From: Sphingomonas sp. SORGH_AS_0879
Lineage (GTDB): Bacteria > Pseudomonadota > Alphaproteobacteria > Sphingomonadales > Sphingomonadaceae
Reading direction: 5' to 3'
Assembly (NCBI RefSeq): GCF_030819175.1
Contig: NZ_JAUTBJ010000002.1
Coordinates: forward strand, 2,242,001 to 2,306,000
Length of the DNA stretch: 64,000 nt
Below are positions 27,344 to 35,150 of the stretch, one piece after another. The position numbers were made by a program, and so were the translations under genes. The notes under the pieces are model-generated. The model saw only the letters and a program-made list of their open reading frames with translations. It was not told the DNA's origin and did not search any database. Every line of letters begins with the position of its first letter. Positions within the stretch are counted from its first letter, which is position 1.

Positions 27344-27792
27344 CAGCGGGGACCCTGCGCCACGGCGTCTTGGGCCGCATCCTGGGCGGCCTGTGCGGCG
27401 GCCTCAAATGCCAGGCGGATGGAGGGATGGCGTGCGCTATAGGTCAAGGCGGGCGCGAAGACATTCATGCCAGGCCAGTCGGGGACTTCCCTCCGCGTAC
27501 CGGCCAGCCATTCGGCCAGGGAATCGCGCGCAGCTGCCAGCTCGGTCACGCTGCGACCGATGACACTCGCGGACAACAGCGCCGACGATGCCTGTCCCAA
27601 GGCGCAGGCCCTGACCAGCATGCCGATCTCCGCCACCCGGCCATCGGCGTCCAGATTGAGATCCACGGTGACCCGGCTCCCGCAAATGGGTGAGCGGCGC
27701 TCGACGCTGGCCATCGGGTCGGGCAGGCGCCGATCATGCGGAATGGCGGTGGTCAGCCGCAGGATCTCGGCATTGTAGAGAGGGGCGTTCAT
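27343..27792 (-). CDS. NifU/IscU N-terminal-like Fe-S scaffold protein
   Basis: 149 residues. It shows the IscU/NifU-N pattern with cysteines at 37 (SPICGSRV) and 63 (VRACALGQASSALLSAS). The third cluster cysteine of classical IscU is absent; the matching stretch reads SARHPSIRLAFEA. Proteins of this kind are annotated as iron-sulfur assembly scaffolds in alphaproteobacteria, but the missing ligand makes a full scaffold role uncertain. It is coupled to cvpA upstream (ATGA) and to the antiporter downstream. Confidence 0.8.
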   Translation of the reverse strand: MNAPLYNAEILRLTTAIPHDRRLPDPMASVERRSPICGSRVTVDLNLDADGRVAEIGMLVRACALGQASSALLSASVIGRSVTELAAARDSLAEWLAGTRREVPDWPGMNVFAPALTYSARHPSIRLAFEAAAQAAQDAAQDAVAQGPR

Positions 27793-28355
27793 GATGGGGT
27801 CTCGCTGGCATTGGCCGTGCCGCTGTCGTTGGATGGGGTCGGCGCGCCGAAGACGGGCAGGCCGCGACGACGGCGGTCGACGAAGTCGGCAATGCCCGCG
27901 CTGGTGGCATTGAGCAGCTTATAGGTGCGGCTCTTCACCATCCATTCGGGTCGCCTTGCCGGGCCGCCGCTGACGGTGTCGATCATCAAAGCGACGACCA
28001 GGAAGACGAGGCTGGCGAGGATCAATCCCTTGAGCGCGCCGAAGCCGAACCCCAGCGCGCGGTCCACCGGGCCCAGGACAGAGGTGCGCGTCCGGCTGCC
28101 GATCGCGCGAGCGACCATGCGACCACCCAGATAGGTGACGCCGACGATCAACGCGAAGGCCAGCACGGCCGATCCCGACACCGTCCCCACCACTCCGGTC
28201 AGCGCCTGCGCCAGCGGGATATGGAATAATTTGAGCGCCGCGACGATCGCGACCCAGGCGAACAGCGCCAGAACCTCGGTCACAAAGCCACGCAGAAAGC
28301 CTTGAATGGCCGCGCCGAACACTGCAATCAGGACAAGAATATCGAGTGCGGTCAA
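27789..28355 (-). CDS. cvpA: CvpA-family membrane protein
   Basis: 188 residues with four predicted helices. The start TALDILVLIAVFGAAIQGFLRG is a standard CvpA N-terminus, and DRALGFGFGALKGLILASL is the second family motif. CvpA was first tied to colicin V production and more recently to envelope homeostasis. The C-terminal 40 residues are a soluble, low-complexity tail. Overlaps the Fe-S scaffold gene by four bases and lies about 115 bp downstream of radA. Confidence 0.9.
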   Translation of the reverse strand: MTALDILVLIAVFGAAIQGFLRGFVTEVLALFAWVAIVAALKLFHIPLAQALTGVVGTVSGSAVLAFALIVGVTYLGGRMVARAIGSRTRTSVLGPVDRALGFGFGALKGLILASLVFLVVALMIDTVSGGPARRPEWMVKSRTYKLLNATSAGIADFVDRRRRGLPVFGAPTPSNDSGTANASETPS

Positions 28356-28470
28356 TGCTTTCTATCCCGTACCTTATCCCGAGCGTTACAAACGGGCCAT
28401 CTCCGCTATGGGCTGAGGAACAGACATGGCGGCGCCTGGCGCTCTTCGCTACCCCCGGCCCAGCATATGG

Positions 28471-29823
28471 TCAACGAACTCGGCCAATGTCCGGAAACCC
28501 GTCATCCGCAAGCCCGCCTTCGTCCCCCGCCATCGCGCGCGGTACCATCGCCTTTTCGAAGCCGAGCTTGCCCGCCTCCTTCAACCGCAACGGGCCATGG
28601 GCGACCGAGCGGACTTCCCCAGAAAGGGCGATCTCGCCGAAGACGATCGCGTCGCCTGGCACCGGCCGCTCCGACAGCGCCGAAATGAGTGCGGCGGCGA
28701 CGGCCAGATCGGCGGCGGGGTCCTGCACCCGGTATCCGCCCGCGATATTCAGATAGACTTCCGCCGAGGAAAAGCTCAGCCCGCACCGCGCCTCCAGCAC
28801 CGCCAGGATCATGGCGAGGCGGCCCGTGTCCCACCCCACCACCGCCCGCCGTGGCGTCGCACCCGATGCCAGTCGGACGGTCAGCGCCTGGATTTCGACC
28901 AACACCGGCCGCGTCCCTTCCAGCGCCGGAAAGACCGTCGCCCCGGTGACGCCTTCCTCACGACTGGTCAGGAACAGCGACGAGGGATTGCCGACCTCGG
29001 TCAGCCCTTCGGTCTGCATCGCGAAGACGCCGATTTCGTCGGTCCCGCCGAAGCGGTTCTTGATGGCGCGAAGGATACGATATTGATGGCTGCGTTCGCC
29101 CTCGAAGGCGAGGACGGTGTCGACCATATGCTCCAGCACGCGCGGACCCGCGATCGATCCGTCCTTGGTCACATGGCCGACCAGCACCACGGCGGTGCCG
29201 CGTTCCTTGGCGAAGCGGATGAGTTCCTGGCCCGATGCCCGGACCTGGCTCACCGTCCCCGGCGCGCCCTCGATCAGGTCGGAATGCATGGTCTGGATCG
29301 AGTCGATGATGAGCAAGGCGGGCGGCGTGCCGATCGACAAGGTGGTTAGGATATCGCGAACCGACGTCGCCGCCGCCAGCCGGACCGGAGCCTGCCCCAG
29401 GCCCAGCCGCCGGGCCCGCAGACGCACCTGATCGGCCGCCTCCTCGCCCGAGACATAGGCGACCGGCCGCCCCGCCATGGCCAGCTTCGCCGCCGCTTGA
29501 AGGAGCAATGTCGACTTGCCGATACCCGGATCGCCGCCGATCAGGGTCGCCGACCCTTCGACAAATCCGCCACCCAGCGCACGGTCCAGCTCGCCAATGC
29601 CCGTCTCCATCCGGTCGGGGAGTGGAATGTCGGCGTCGAGCCCGACAAGCTGGATCGCCCGGCCCCCGCCCTGAAGATTATGCTTGGCCGCGAAAGGCGT
29701 GACCTGAACCGGGGCCTCTTCCAGCATCGTGTTCCATTCGGAACAATCGGGGCATTGCCCCTGCCAACGGGACGATACCGATCCGCAGGCTTGGCAGACA
29801 TAGCGCTTTTGAACCTTGGCCAT
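28471..29823 (-). CDS. radA: DNA repair protein RadA, with altered 3' end (apparent frameshift)
   Basis: About 450 residues from the ATG at 29823 (MAKVQKRYVC; ribosome site GGAAAG). RadA promotes branch migration in recombination. The N-terminal zinc finger (VCQACG and QCPDCSEWN), Walker A GGDPGIGKST, and the RadA motif KNRFGGTDEIG are present, followed by a Lon-like domain. The frame ends GLADDGFPDIGRVR with a stop at 28471. One base fewer near 28491-28494 would give a family-like end, FRTLAEFVDHMLGRG, stopping at 28449. The core is complete, so partial function is possible. The extra base may be a sequencing error. Confidence 0.93.
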   Translation of the reverse strand: MAKVQKRYVCQACGSVSSRWQGQCPDCSEWNTMLEEAPVQVTPFAAKHNLQGGGRAIQLVGLDADIPLPDRMETGIGELDRALGGGFVEGSATLIGGDPGIGKSTLLLQAAAKLAMAGRPVAYVSGEEAADQVRLRARRLGLGQAPVRLAAATSVRDILTTLSIGTPPALLIIDSIQTMHSDLIEGAPGTVSQVRASGQELIRFAKERGTAVVLVGHVTKDGSIAGPRVLEHMVDTVLAFEGERSHQYRILRAIKNRFGGTDEIGVFAMQTEGLTEVGNPSSLFLTSREEGVTGATVFPALEGTRPVLVEIQALTVRLASGATPRRAVVGWDTGRLAMILAVLEARCGLSFSSAEVYLNIAGGYRVQDPAADLAVAAALISALSERPVPGDAIVFGEIALSGEVRSVAHGPLRLKEAGKLGFEKAMVPRAMAGDEGGLADDGFPDIGRVR

Positions 29824-29882
29824 GCTTTCCATCTAATCGGCCCGGAACGAAAATGGAACATCGTTCGCGATCCGGCTCGGGA

Positions 29883-29916
29883 TAGTTTTTGATGGTCTAT
29901 AGTTTTTGATGGTCTA
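29883..29916 (+). repeat. Perfect 17-bp tandem duplication upstream of the glycosyltransferase
   Basis: TAGTTTTTGATGGTCTA occurs at 29883-29899 and again at 29900-29916, 22 bp before the start codon. Each copy holds TTGATG and a TCTATA-type box. The first TTGATG and the second TCTATA lie 18 bp apart, close to -35/-10 spacing. Promoter function is inference. Confidence 0.6.
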
Positions 29917-29937
29917 TATCGCTATGGGGCGGCCTCC

Positions 29938-31083
29938 ATGACCCCAGACCCGTTTCGCGTCGCGTTGTTCAGCGGCAACTATAATTATACCCGCGACGGC
30001 GCGAACCAGACGCTGAACCGGCTGGTCGGGCATCTGCTCGATCGCGGTGTGGCGGTCCGTGTCTATTCGCCGACCTCTGCGACGCCCGCCTTTCCGCCGG
30101 TCGGCGATCTGGTCGACGTGCCCGCCTTTCCGATGCCGTTTCGCGCCGATTACAAGCTGGCGCGCGGCCTGCCTGCCAAGGTGCGCGCCGATCTGGAGGC
30201 GTTCGCCCCCAATATCGTCCATGTTTCCGCACCCGAATTTCTGGGCCATGCGGCGGTTCGATGGGCGCGGGAAAAGGGCGTGGCGTCGATCGCGTCGGTC
30301 CATACGCGGTTCGAGACCTATCCGGCCTATTACGGCCTGGGCTTTCTGGAGCCGGCGATCATCCGGTTGCTCACCCGTTTCTACAACCGGTTCGACCGGA
30401 TCGTCGCGCCCAGCCCCAGCATGATCGCGCTGTTGCGTGGCTGGGGCGTGACGCCGCCGATGGGCATCTGGTCGCGCGGGATCGATCATGACCGGTTCCA
30501 ACCCTCGCGCCGGAGCCTGGAATGGCGGCGGTCATTGGGTATCGCGGACCACGAGGTGGCGATCGGTTTCCTGGGGCGATTGGTCAAGGAAAAGGGCCTC
30601 GACGTCTTTGCCGAGGCGCTGGCGGAGCTTCGCCGTCGTGGCGTGCCGCACAAGGTGCTGGTCGTCGGCAAGGGGCCCGCACAGGAGTGGTTCGCCAAGG
30701 CGACACCCGATGCGATCTTCGCGGGCTATCAGACCGGGGACGATCTGGGCCGTGCCGTCGCGTCGATGGACATCTTCTTCAACCCCAGCGTCACCGAGAC
30801 GTTCGGCAACGTCACGACGGAGGCGATGGCGGCGGGCGTACCCGTGGTGGCCGCCAATGCGACCGGCGCGATGGATCTCGTCGCGGATGGGGAGACCGGC
30901 TATCTGGTCGGCGCGCGCGATATCCCGGGCTATGCCGACGCGCTGGAGCGGATCGCGACCGACGCCGCCCTGCGCCGCCGGTTCAGCGAGGCGGGGCACG
31001 CCCGCGTCGCCGATTACCGATGGGACAAGGTCAACGACGCCGTCCTCGAAGCCTATCGCGCGCTGTTCGCCGAGCGAGGCTGA
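29938..31083 (+). CDS. GT4-family glycosyltransferase
   Basis: 381 residues with two Rossmann-like halves. The N-terminus (NYNYTRDGANQTLNRLVGHL) resembles MgtA-type mannosyltransferases and sulfoquinovosyltransferases. The sugar-nucleotide site is seen in GFLGRLVKEKGLDVFAEAL and in the E-x7-E motif ETFGNVTTEAMAAGVPVV. It probably adds a hexose to a lipid or polysaccharide acceptor at the inner membrane. No biosynthetic gene cluster surrounds it, so the acceptor cannot be inferred. It converges with DUF2218, one base apart. Confidence 0.88.
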   Translation: MTPDPFRVALFSGNYNYTRDGANQTLNRLVGHLLDRGVAVRVYSPTSATPAFPPVGDLVDVPAFPMPFRADYKLARGLPAKVRADLEAFAPNIVHVSAPEFLGHAAVRWAREKGVASIASVHTRFETYPAYYGLGFLEPAIIRLLTRFYNRFDRIVAPSPSMIALLRGWGVTPPMGIWSRGIDHDRFQPSRRSLEWRRSLGIADHEVAIGFLGRLVKEKGLDVFAEALAELRRRGVPHKVLVVGKGPAQEWFAKATPDAIFAGYQTGDDLGRAVASMDIFFNPSVTETFGNVTTEAMAAGVPVVAANATGAMDLVADGETGYLVGARDIPGYADALERIATDAALRRRFSEAGHARVADYRWDKVNDAVLEAYRALFAERG

Positions 31084-31084
31084 G

Positions 31085-31375
31085 TCACCCCTCGCGCCAA
31101 TCGAAGGTCAGCGGCGCCTCGCGAAAGGCGAAGCGGTCGAGGTGGCTGGACACGACCTCCCGCATCCGGGCGGCGTCTTCGCCGTCCGGCACCGTCAGGA
31201 CGATATCCAGCGTCTCGCTATCCGCTCGCATGTCCAGCTTCGATCCATTGGGGAACAGGATCGTGCCTTCCTCCGGCGTGAAGTGGACTTCCATCTTGTG
31301 CGACCAGTGCTTGGCAAGCTGCTGGAGGTAGCGGCTGGCCGATAGGGTCGGCACGCGTGCGACGGACCGGCTCAT
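31085..31375 (-). CDS. DUF2218 protein
   Basis: 96 residues, soluble. The sequence LQQLAKHWSHKMEVHFTPEE, GSKLDMRADSETLDIVL, and SSHLDRFAFREAPLTFDW matches the DUF2218 family, whose members are often next to or fused with siderophore-interacting ferric reductases. Function unknown. It is coupled to the PadR gene by ATGA, which suggests that the regulator controls it and that it may belong to metal homeostasis. Confidence 0.88.
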   Translation of the reverse strand: MSRSVARVPTLSASRYLQQLAKHWSHKMEVHFTPEEGTILFPNGSKLDMRADSETLDIVLTVPDGEDAARMREVVSSHLDRFAFREAPLTFDWREG

Positions 31376-31983
31376 TTCAGGCGCTCCACCTTTTGGGCGA
31401 GTTCGTCGATCATGGCAGCGACGTCATGGATCATCGCCTGGGACGCATCGCCCGCGCCGAAGCGTTCGCCCAGCGCCATTTTCAGCCCGCCCATGGCCCG
31501 CCGGATCGGCGCGGCATCGACGCGCTGCCGGTGCTCGCCCAGCGCCTGGAGACGCGCCAGCAATGCCTCGACCTGCTCGGCATTCTCCGAGAGGTGCGTA
31601 CGACCGGAGTCGGTGGCCGCGAAACGTTTCTTGGCCCCTTCCGAGCGCTGTTCCTCGATAAAGCCCATCTCGTCGAGCAGGGTGATGGTCGGATAGATGA
31701 CGCCGGGGCTGGGCGCATAGGCGCCGCCGGTCATTGCCTCGATCTCGCGGATCAGGTCGTAACCATGGCGCGGTTCGTCGGCGATCAGCTTCAGCAGGAT
31801 GAGGCGCAACTCGCCGCCGTCGAACATTCGCCGGCTGCGCCCGCCAGGGCCCCGGCGACGATGCTCTCCGTCGTTAAGCCGCTCGCCCCAGTGGAAGAAG
31901 CGCTCGACGTCCATCTCCGGTGCGAAGCCATGCCGTGCGGCGTGATGGCGACGATGACCGCCGCCGTGTGAAAAACGAAACAT
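31372..31983 (-). CDS. PadR-family regulator with His-rich N-terminus (YqjI/NfeR-like)
   Basis: 203 residues. The first 50 residues are rich in His and Arg (FSHGGGHRRHHAARHG), like the metal-binding extension of E. coli YqjI/NfeR. The PadR winged helix follows: GELRLILLKLIADEPRHGYD and YAPSPGVIYPTITLLDEMGF. The C-terminal helices should mediate dimerisation. YqjI represses a ferric reductase and responds to nickel/iron, so a metal-sensing role is plausible here. Paired GATATATC palindromes lie just upstream and may be its own operator. Confidence 0.9.
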   Translation of the reverse strand: MFRFSHGGGHRRHHAARHGFAPEMDVERFFHWGERLNDGEHRRRGPGGRSRRMFDGGELRLILLKLIADEPRHGYDLIREIEAMTGGAYAPSPGVIYPTITLLDEMGFIEEQRSEGAKKRFAATDSGRTHLSENAEQVEALLARLQALGEHRQRVDAAPIRRAMGGLKMALGERFGAGDASQAMIHDVAAMIDELAQKVERLK

Positions 31984-32013
31984 GAAGAGTCCTCGATATG
32001 AATTGATGCACTC

Positions 32014-32061
32014 AAGATATATCTCAGGGTCGCCACGTCAAGATGCTTTGCGATATATCTT
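32014..32061. promoter_or_regulatory. Candidate PadR operator: two GATATATC palindromes
   Basis: AAGATATATCTC at 32014-32025 and GCGATATATCTT at 32050-32061 each contain the 8-bp palindrome GATATATC (32016-32023 and 32052-32059), 36 bp centre to centre. They lie 33 bp upstream of the PadR start codon, in the divergent gap with rarA. These are AT-rich islands in GC-rich DNA. Confidence 0.55.
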
Positions 32062-32107
32062 CAGACGTCAGGGTGACGTCGCGCTCCGCACCCCTTACAT
32101 GATGCTC

Positions 32108-33454
32108 ATGGCCGATCTGTTCGCGGGCATGGAGCCCGCCCCCCTTCCCTCAACCGTCCCTGTGGATGCGCCGCTGGCCGATCGTCTGCGCCCTGCCCAA
32201 CTGAGCGAGGTCGTGGGACAGGATCACCTGACCGGGCCGGAGGGCGCGATCGGGCGGATGGTCGCGGCGCAGCGACTGTCGTCGATGATCCTGTGGGGGC
32301 CGCCGGGTACGGGCAAGACGACGATCGCGCGCCTGCTGGCGGCGGCGGTCGGCTTGCGATTCGCGTCGATCTCCGCGGTGTTCTCGGGCGTGGCGGACCT
32401 GAAGAAGGTTTTCGCGGAGGCGCGCGAACATTCCCGCATGGGCCAGCGGACGCTGTTGTTCGTGGACGAGATCCACCGCTTCAATCGGGCCCAGCAGGAC
32501 GGGTTTCTGCCCTTTGTGGAGGATGGCACGGTCACGCTGGTCGGCGCGACGACCGAGAACCCGTCTTTCGAGCTCAACGCGGCATTGCTCAGCCGGGCAC
32601 AGGTGCTGATCCTCCATCGGCTGGGCCAGACCGCGCTCGAACAGTTGCTCACGCGTGCGGAGGCGGAGATGGAGCGCCCCCTGCCTCTGCAATCGGCGGC
32701 GCGAGAGGCGCTGATCGCCAGTGCGGACGGCGACGGTCGGTTCCTGCTCAACCAGGCCGAGACGTTGTTCGCCGTCGACCTGCCCGAACCGCTCGACGCC
32801 GCTGGGCTGTCGGCCTTCCTGCAAAGGCGGGTCGCGGTCTATGACAAGGATCGCGAGGGGCATTACAACCTCATCTCGGCGCTCCACAAATCGATCCGGG
32901 GATCGGACCCCCAGGCCGCGCTCTATTATCTCGCCCGGATGCTGACGGCGGGCGAGGAGCCGCTCTACCTGCTGCGTCGCCTGACCCGGACCGCGATCGA
33001 GGATATCGGGCTGGCCGATCCGCAGGCGCTCAACCAGTGTCTGGCCGCCAAGGATGCCTATGAGTTTCTGGGCTCTCCGGAGGGGGAATTGGCGATCGTC
33101 CAGGCCTGCCTCTACTTGGCCACCGCGCCCAAATCGAACGCGGCGTATAAGGCGCAGAAGCAGGCGTGGCGGATCGCCAAGGAGACCGGGTCGCTGATGC
33201 CGCCCGCCAACATCCTGAACGCGCCGACGAAGCTGATGAAGCAGATCGGCTATGGCGCGAACTATCAATATGACCATGACGCAGAGGGCGGCTTTTCGGG
33301 CGCAAATTACTGGCCCGACGAATTGCCGCCGCAGGACTTCTACGCGCCTTCGGGGCGTGGCCTGGAGAAGCGCATCGCCGAGCGGATGGCATGGTGGGAC
33401 GAGCGACGGCGGGCCCTGCGCGATCAGGACGGGGAGGTTGGTGATCGCGGCTGA
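32108..33454 (+). CDS. rarA: Replication-associated recombination AAA ATPase RarA
   Basis: 448 residues from the ATG at 32108 (MADLFAGMEP); other in-frame ATGs lie at 32099 and 32102. RarA (MgsA) acts at stalled replication forks and binds SSB. Walker A is ILWGPPGTGKTTIAR, Walker B VDEIHRFNRAQQD, and the sensor region GATTENPSFELNAALLSRAQ. The C-terminal domain (DPQAALYYLARMLTAGEEPL) forms the tetramer in known structures. Its last 14 bp overlap the following gene. Confidence 0.95.
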   Translation: MADLFAGMEPAPLPSTVPVDAPLADRLRPAQLSEVVGQDHLTGPEGAIGRMVAAQRLSSMILWGPPGTGKTTIARLLAAAVGLRFASISAVFSGVADLKKVFAEAREHSRMGQRTLLFVDEIHRFNRAQQDGFLPFVEDGTVTLVGATTENPSFELNAALLSRAQVLILHRLGQTALEQLLTRAEAEMERPLPLQSAAREALIASADGDGRFLLNQAETLFAVDLPEPLDAAGLSAFLQRRVAVYDKDREGHYNLISALHKSIRGSDPQAALYYLARMLTAGEEPLYLLRRLTRTAIEDIGLADPQALNQCLAAKDAYEFLGSPEGELAIVQACLYLATAPKSNAAYKAQKQAWRIAKETGSLMPPANILNAPTKLMKQIGYGANYQYDHDAEGGFSGANYWPDELPPQDFYAPSGRGLEKRIAERMAWWDERRRALRDQDGEVGDRG

Positions 33455-34298
33455 CCGTTTCACCGGCTTTGTCGCGATCGACTGGTCGGGCGCTCATGGC
33501 TCCTCGCATAACGGCATCCGCCTGGCGATGTGCGAGGTCGGACAGACGGCGCCGGAAATCGTCGCGCCGCCGGGCCGTCCCTGGTCGAGGGAGGGCGTCG
33601 CCGACTGGGTGCTGGAACGCGCCGCCGAGCCGTTGCTGATCGGCTTCGACTTCAGCTTTTCGGCGCCTTTCGTCGCCCGTGGCGCGCATCTGCCCGGCGA
33701 GACCCCGACCGCCGATGCGCGCGCACTCTGGGCCTATGTCGACGAGAGCTGTGACGATCCCGATCTCGGCGCGCGGAGCTTTTTGGAGGCGCGGCGCGGG
33801 CGGCATTTCTATTTCGGTGTCGCAGACGGAAAAAAGGCCGACTTCCTCCATTGGCGCGCCTGCGAGGTGGCGGCAGATGGCGGGCGGAAGCCCTCGACAG
33901 TCTATGACGCGATCGGCGCGTCGCAGGTCGCCAAGGCGAGCTTCGCCGGGATGCGCTTGCTTCGCCGGCTCGACGGTCGGGTACCGGTCTGGCCGTTCGA
34001 TCCCGTGCCGCCGGCGGGCGCATTGGTGGTCGAAATCTATACATCCATCGCCGCCAGAGACGCCGGGCGCCCGCGCGGGCGAAGCAAGATGCGCAGCGCC
34101 GAAGCTCTGGACGACGCGCTGACCCATCTGGGCAGCGAACCGCATGGGACGCTGCAACGCTATGACGATCACAGCACCGATGCGATCCTGACTTCGGCCT
34201 GGCTGCGCAAGATGGCGGGACGCGATGATCTCTGGCATCCGGCGGGCCTTTCTCCCCTGATCGCGCGAACGGAGGGCTGGACCTTCGGCGTTTCTTGA
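33441..34298 (+). CDS. DUF429-like (RNase H-fold-like) hypothetical protein
   Basis: 285 residues from GTG 33441, which overlaps the rarA end; TTG 33438 is an alternative. The start FVAIDWSGAHGSSHNGIRLA and LLIGFDFSFSAPF with later HSTDAILTSAWL resemble RNase H-fold proteins of the DUF429 type, where acidic residues after the first and later strands would form a metal site. These proteins are often mislabelled as cobalamin biosynthesis proteins. No function can be assigned. It is probably cotranscribed with rarA. Confidence 0.7.
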   Translation: MIAADRFTGFVAIDWSGAHGSSHNGIRLAMCEVGQTAPEIVAPPGRPWSREGVADWVLERAAEPLLIGFDFSFSAPFVARGAHLPGETPTADARALWAYVDESCDDPDLGARSFLEARRGRHFYFGVADGKKADFLHWRACEVAADGGRKPSTVYDAIGASQVAKASFAGMRLLRRLDGRVPVWPFDPVPPAGALVVEIYTSIAARDAGRPRGRSKMRSAEALDDALTHLGSEPHGTLQRYDDHSTDAILTSAWLRKMAGRDDLWHPAGLSPLIARTEGWTFGVS

Positions 34299-34315
34299 AG
34301 CATGGAGCCGACGAC

Positions 34316-34390
<75 letters not shown>

Positions 34391-34454
34391 TTTCCTATCG
34401 TCTCGCCGTTTCGCCATGGGCACCAAAAGCCCGGCGCTGCGTTACAGTGGCGGA

Positions 34455-35150
34455 ATGATCAAGGTCGCCAGCTATAATATCCGCAAGGGGATCGGCGCCG
34501 ATCGCAGGCGCAATCCCGACCGCATCATGGATGTCTTGCGCGAGGTCGATGCCGACGTCATCGCCTTGCAGGAGGCGGACCGGCGCTTCGGCGACCGCGA
34601 AGGCGTCCTTCCCCTGCACCTGCTCGACGAGCACAGCGACTGGAAGCCCATCGTCTATGGCATGAAGGCTCGCTCGCTGGGCTGGCACGGCAATACGATA
34701 CTGGTCCGCAAGTCGACACAGGTCCTGGACTACGAGGCGATCCACCTTCCCTCTCTGGAACCTCGCGGCGCCGTGATGGCCGATTTGCGGACATCGGGCG
34801 GGGTGATCCGTGTCGTGGGCATGCATCTCGACCTGTCCGGGCTGTGGCGGCGGCGGCAGGCGGCGGCGATCCTGTCCCACCTGTCGAGTTGCCTGCATCG
34901 CCATCCGACCGTGATGATGGGCGACCTCAACGAATGGACGCGCGGGGCCGGGTGCCTTCGCGATTTCTGCCGCGACTTCACCATGGCGGATACCGGGCCG
35001 AGCTTTCACGCGCGGCGCCCGATCGGACGACTCGATCGGATCATGGTGTCGTCCGACCTCCGCATCGCCGATTGCGGCGTTCACGCCAGCCCGACCTCGC
35101 GAAAGGCGTCGGACCATCTGCCGATCTGGGCCAGGATCGGATCGCGCTGA
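34455..35150 (+). CDS. Endonuclease/exonuclease/phosphatase-family protein
   Basis: 231 residues from the ATG at 34455 (MIKVASYNIRKGIG). The EEP fold has its catalytic residues in SYNIRKG, ALQEADRR, GMHLDLSG, MGDLNEWTRG and SDHLPIWA, all present. Family members include nucleases, inositol phosphatases and sphingomyelinase-like phosphodiesterases. Its stop overlaps the start of the patatin gene (TGATG), so the two form a coupled pair. No signal peptide is visible. Pairing with a lipase suggests phospholipid turnover, but that is inference. Confidence 0.88.
   Translation: MIKVASYNIRKGIGADRRRNPDRIMDVLREVDADVIALQEADRRFGDREGVLPLHLLDEHSDWKPIVYGMKARSLGWHGNTILVRKSTQVLDYEAIHLPSLEPRGAVMADLRTSGGVIRVVGMHLDLSGLWRRRQAAAILSHLSSCLHRHPTVMMGDLNEWTRGAGCLRDFCRDFTMADTGPSFHARRPIGRLDRIMVSSDLRIADCGVHASPTSRKASDHLPIWARIGSR

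Noticed and set aside
29839..29860. GGAAC boxes near the radA/glycosyltransferase gap as an EcfG promoter
   Set aside because: The only CGTT downstream lies 13 bp away, too short for the 16-17 bp spacer.
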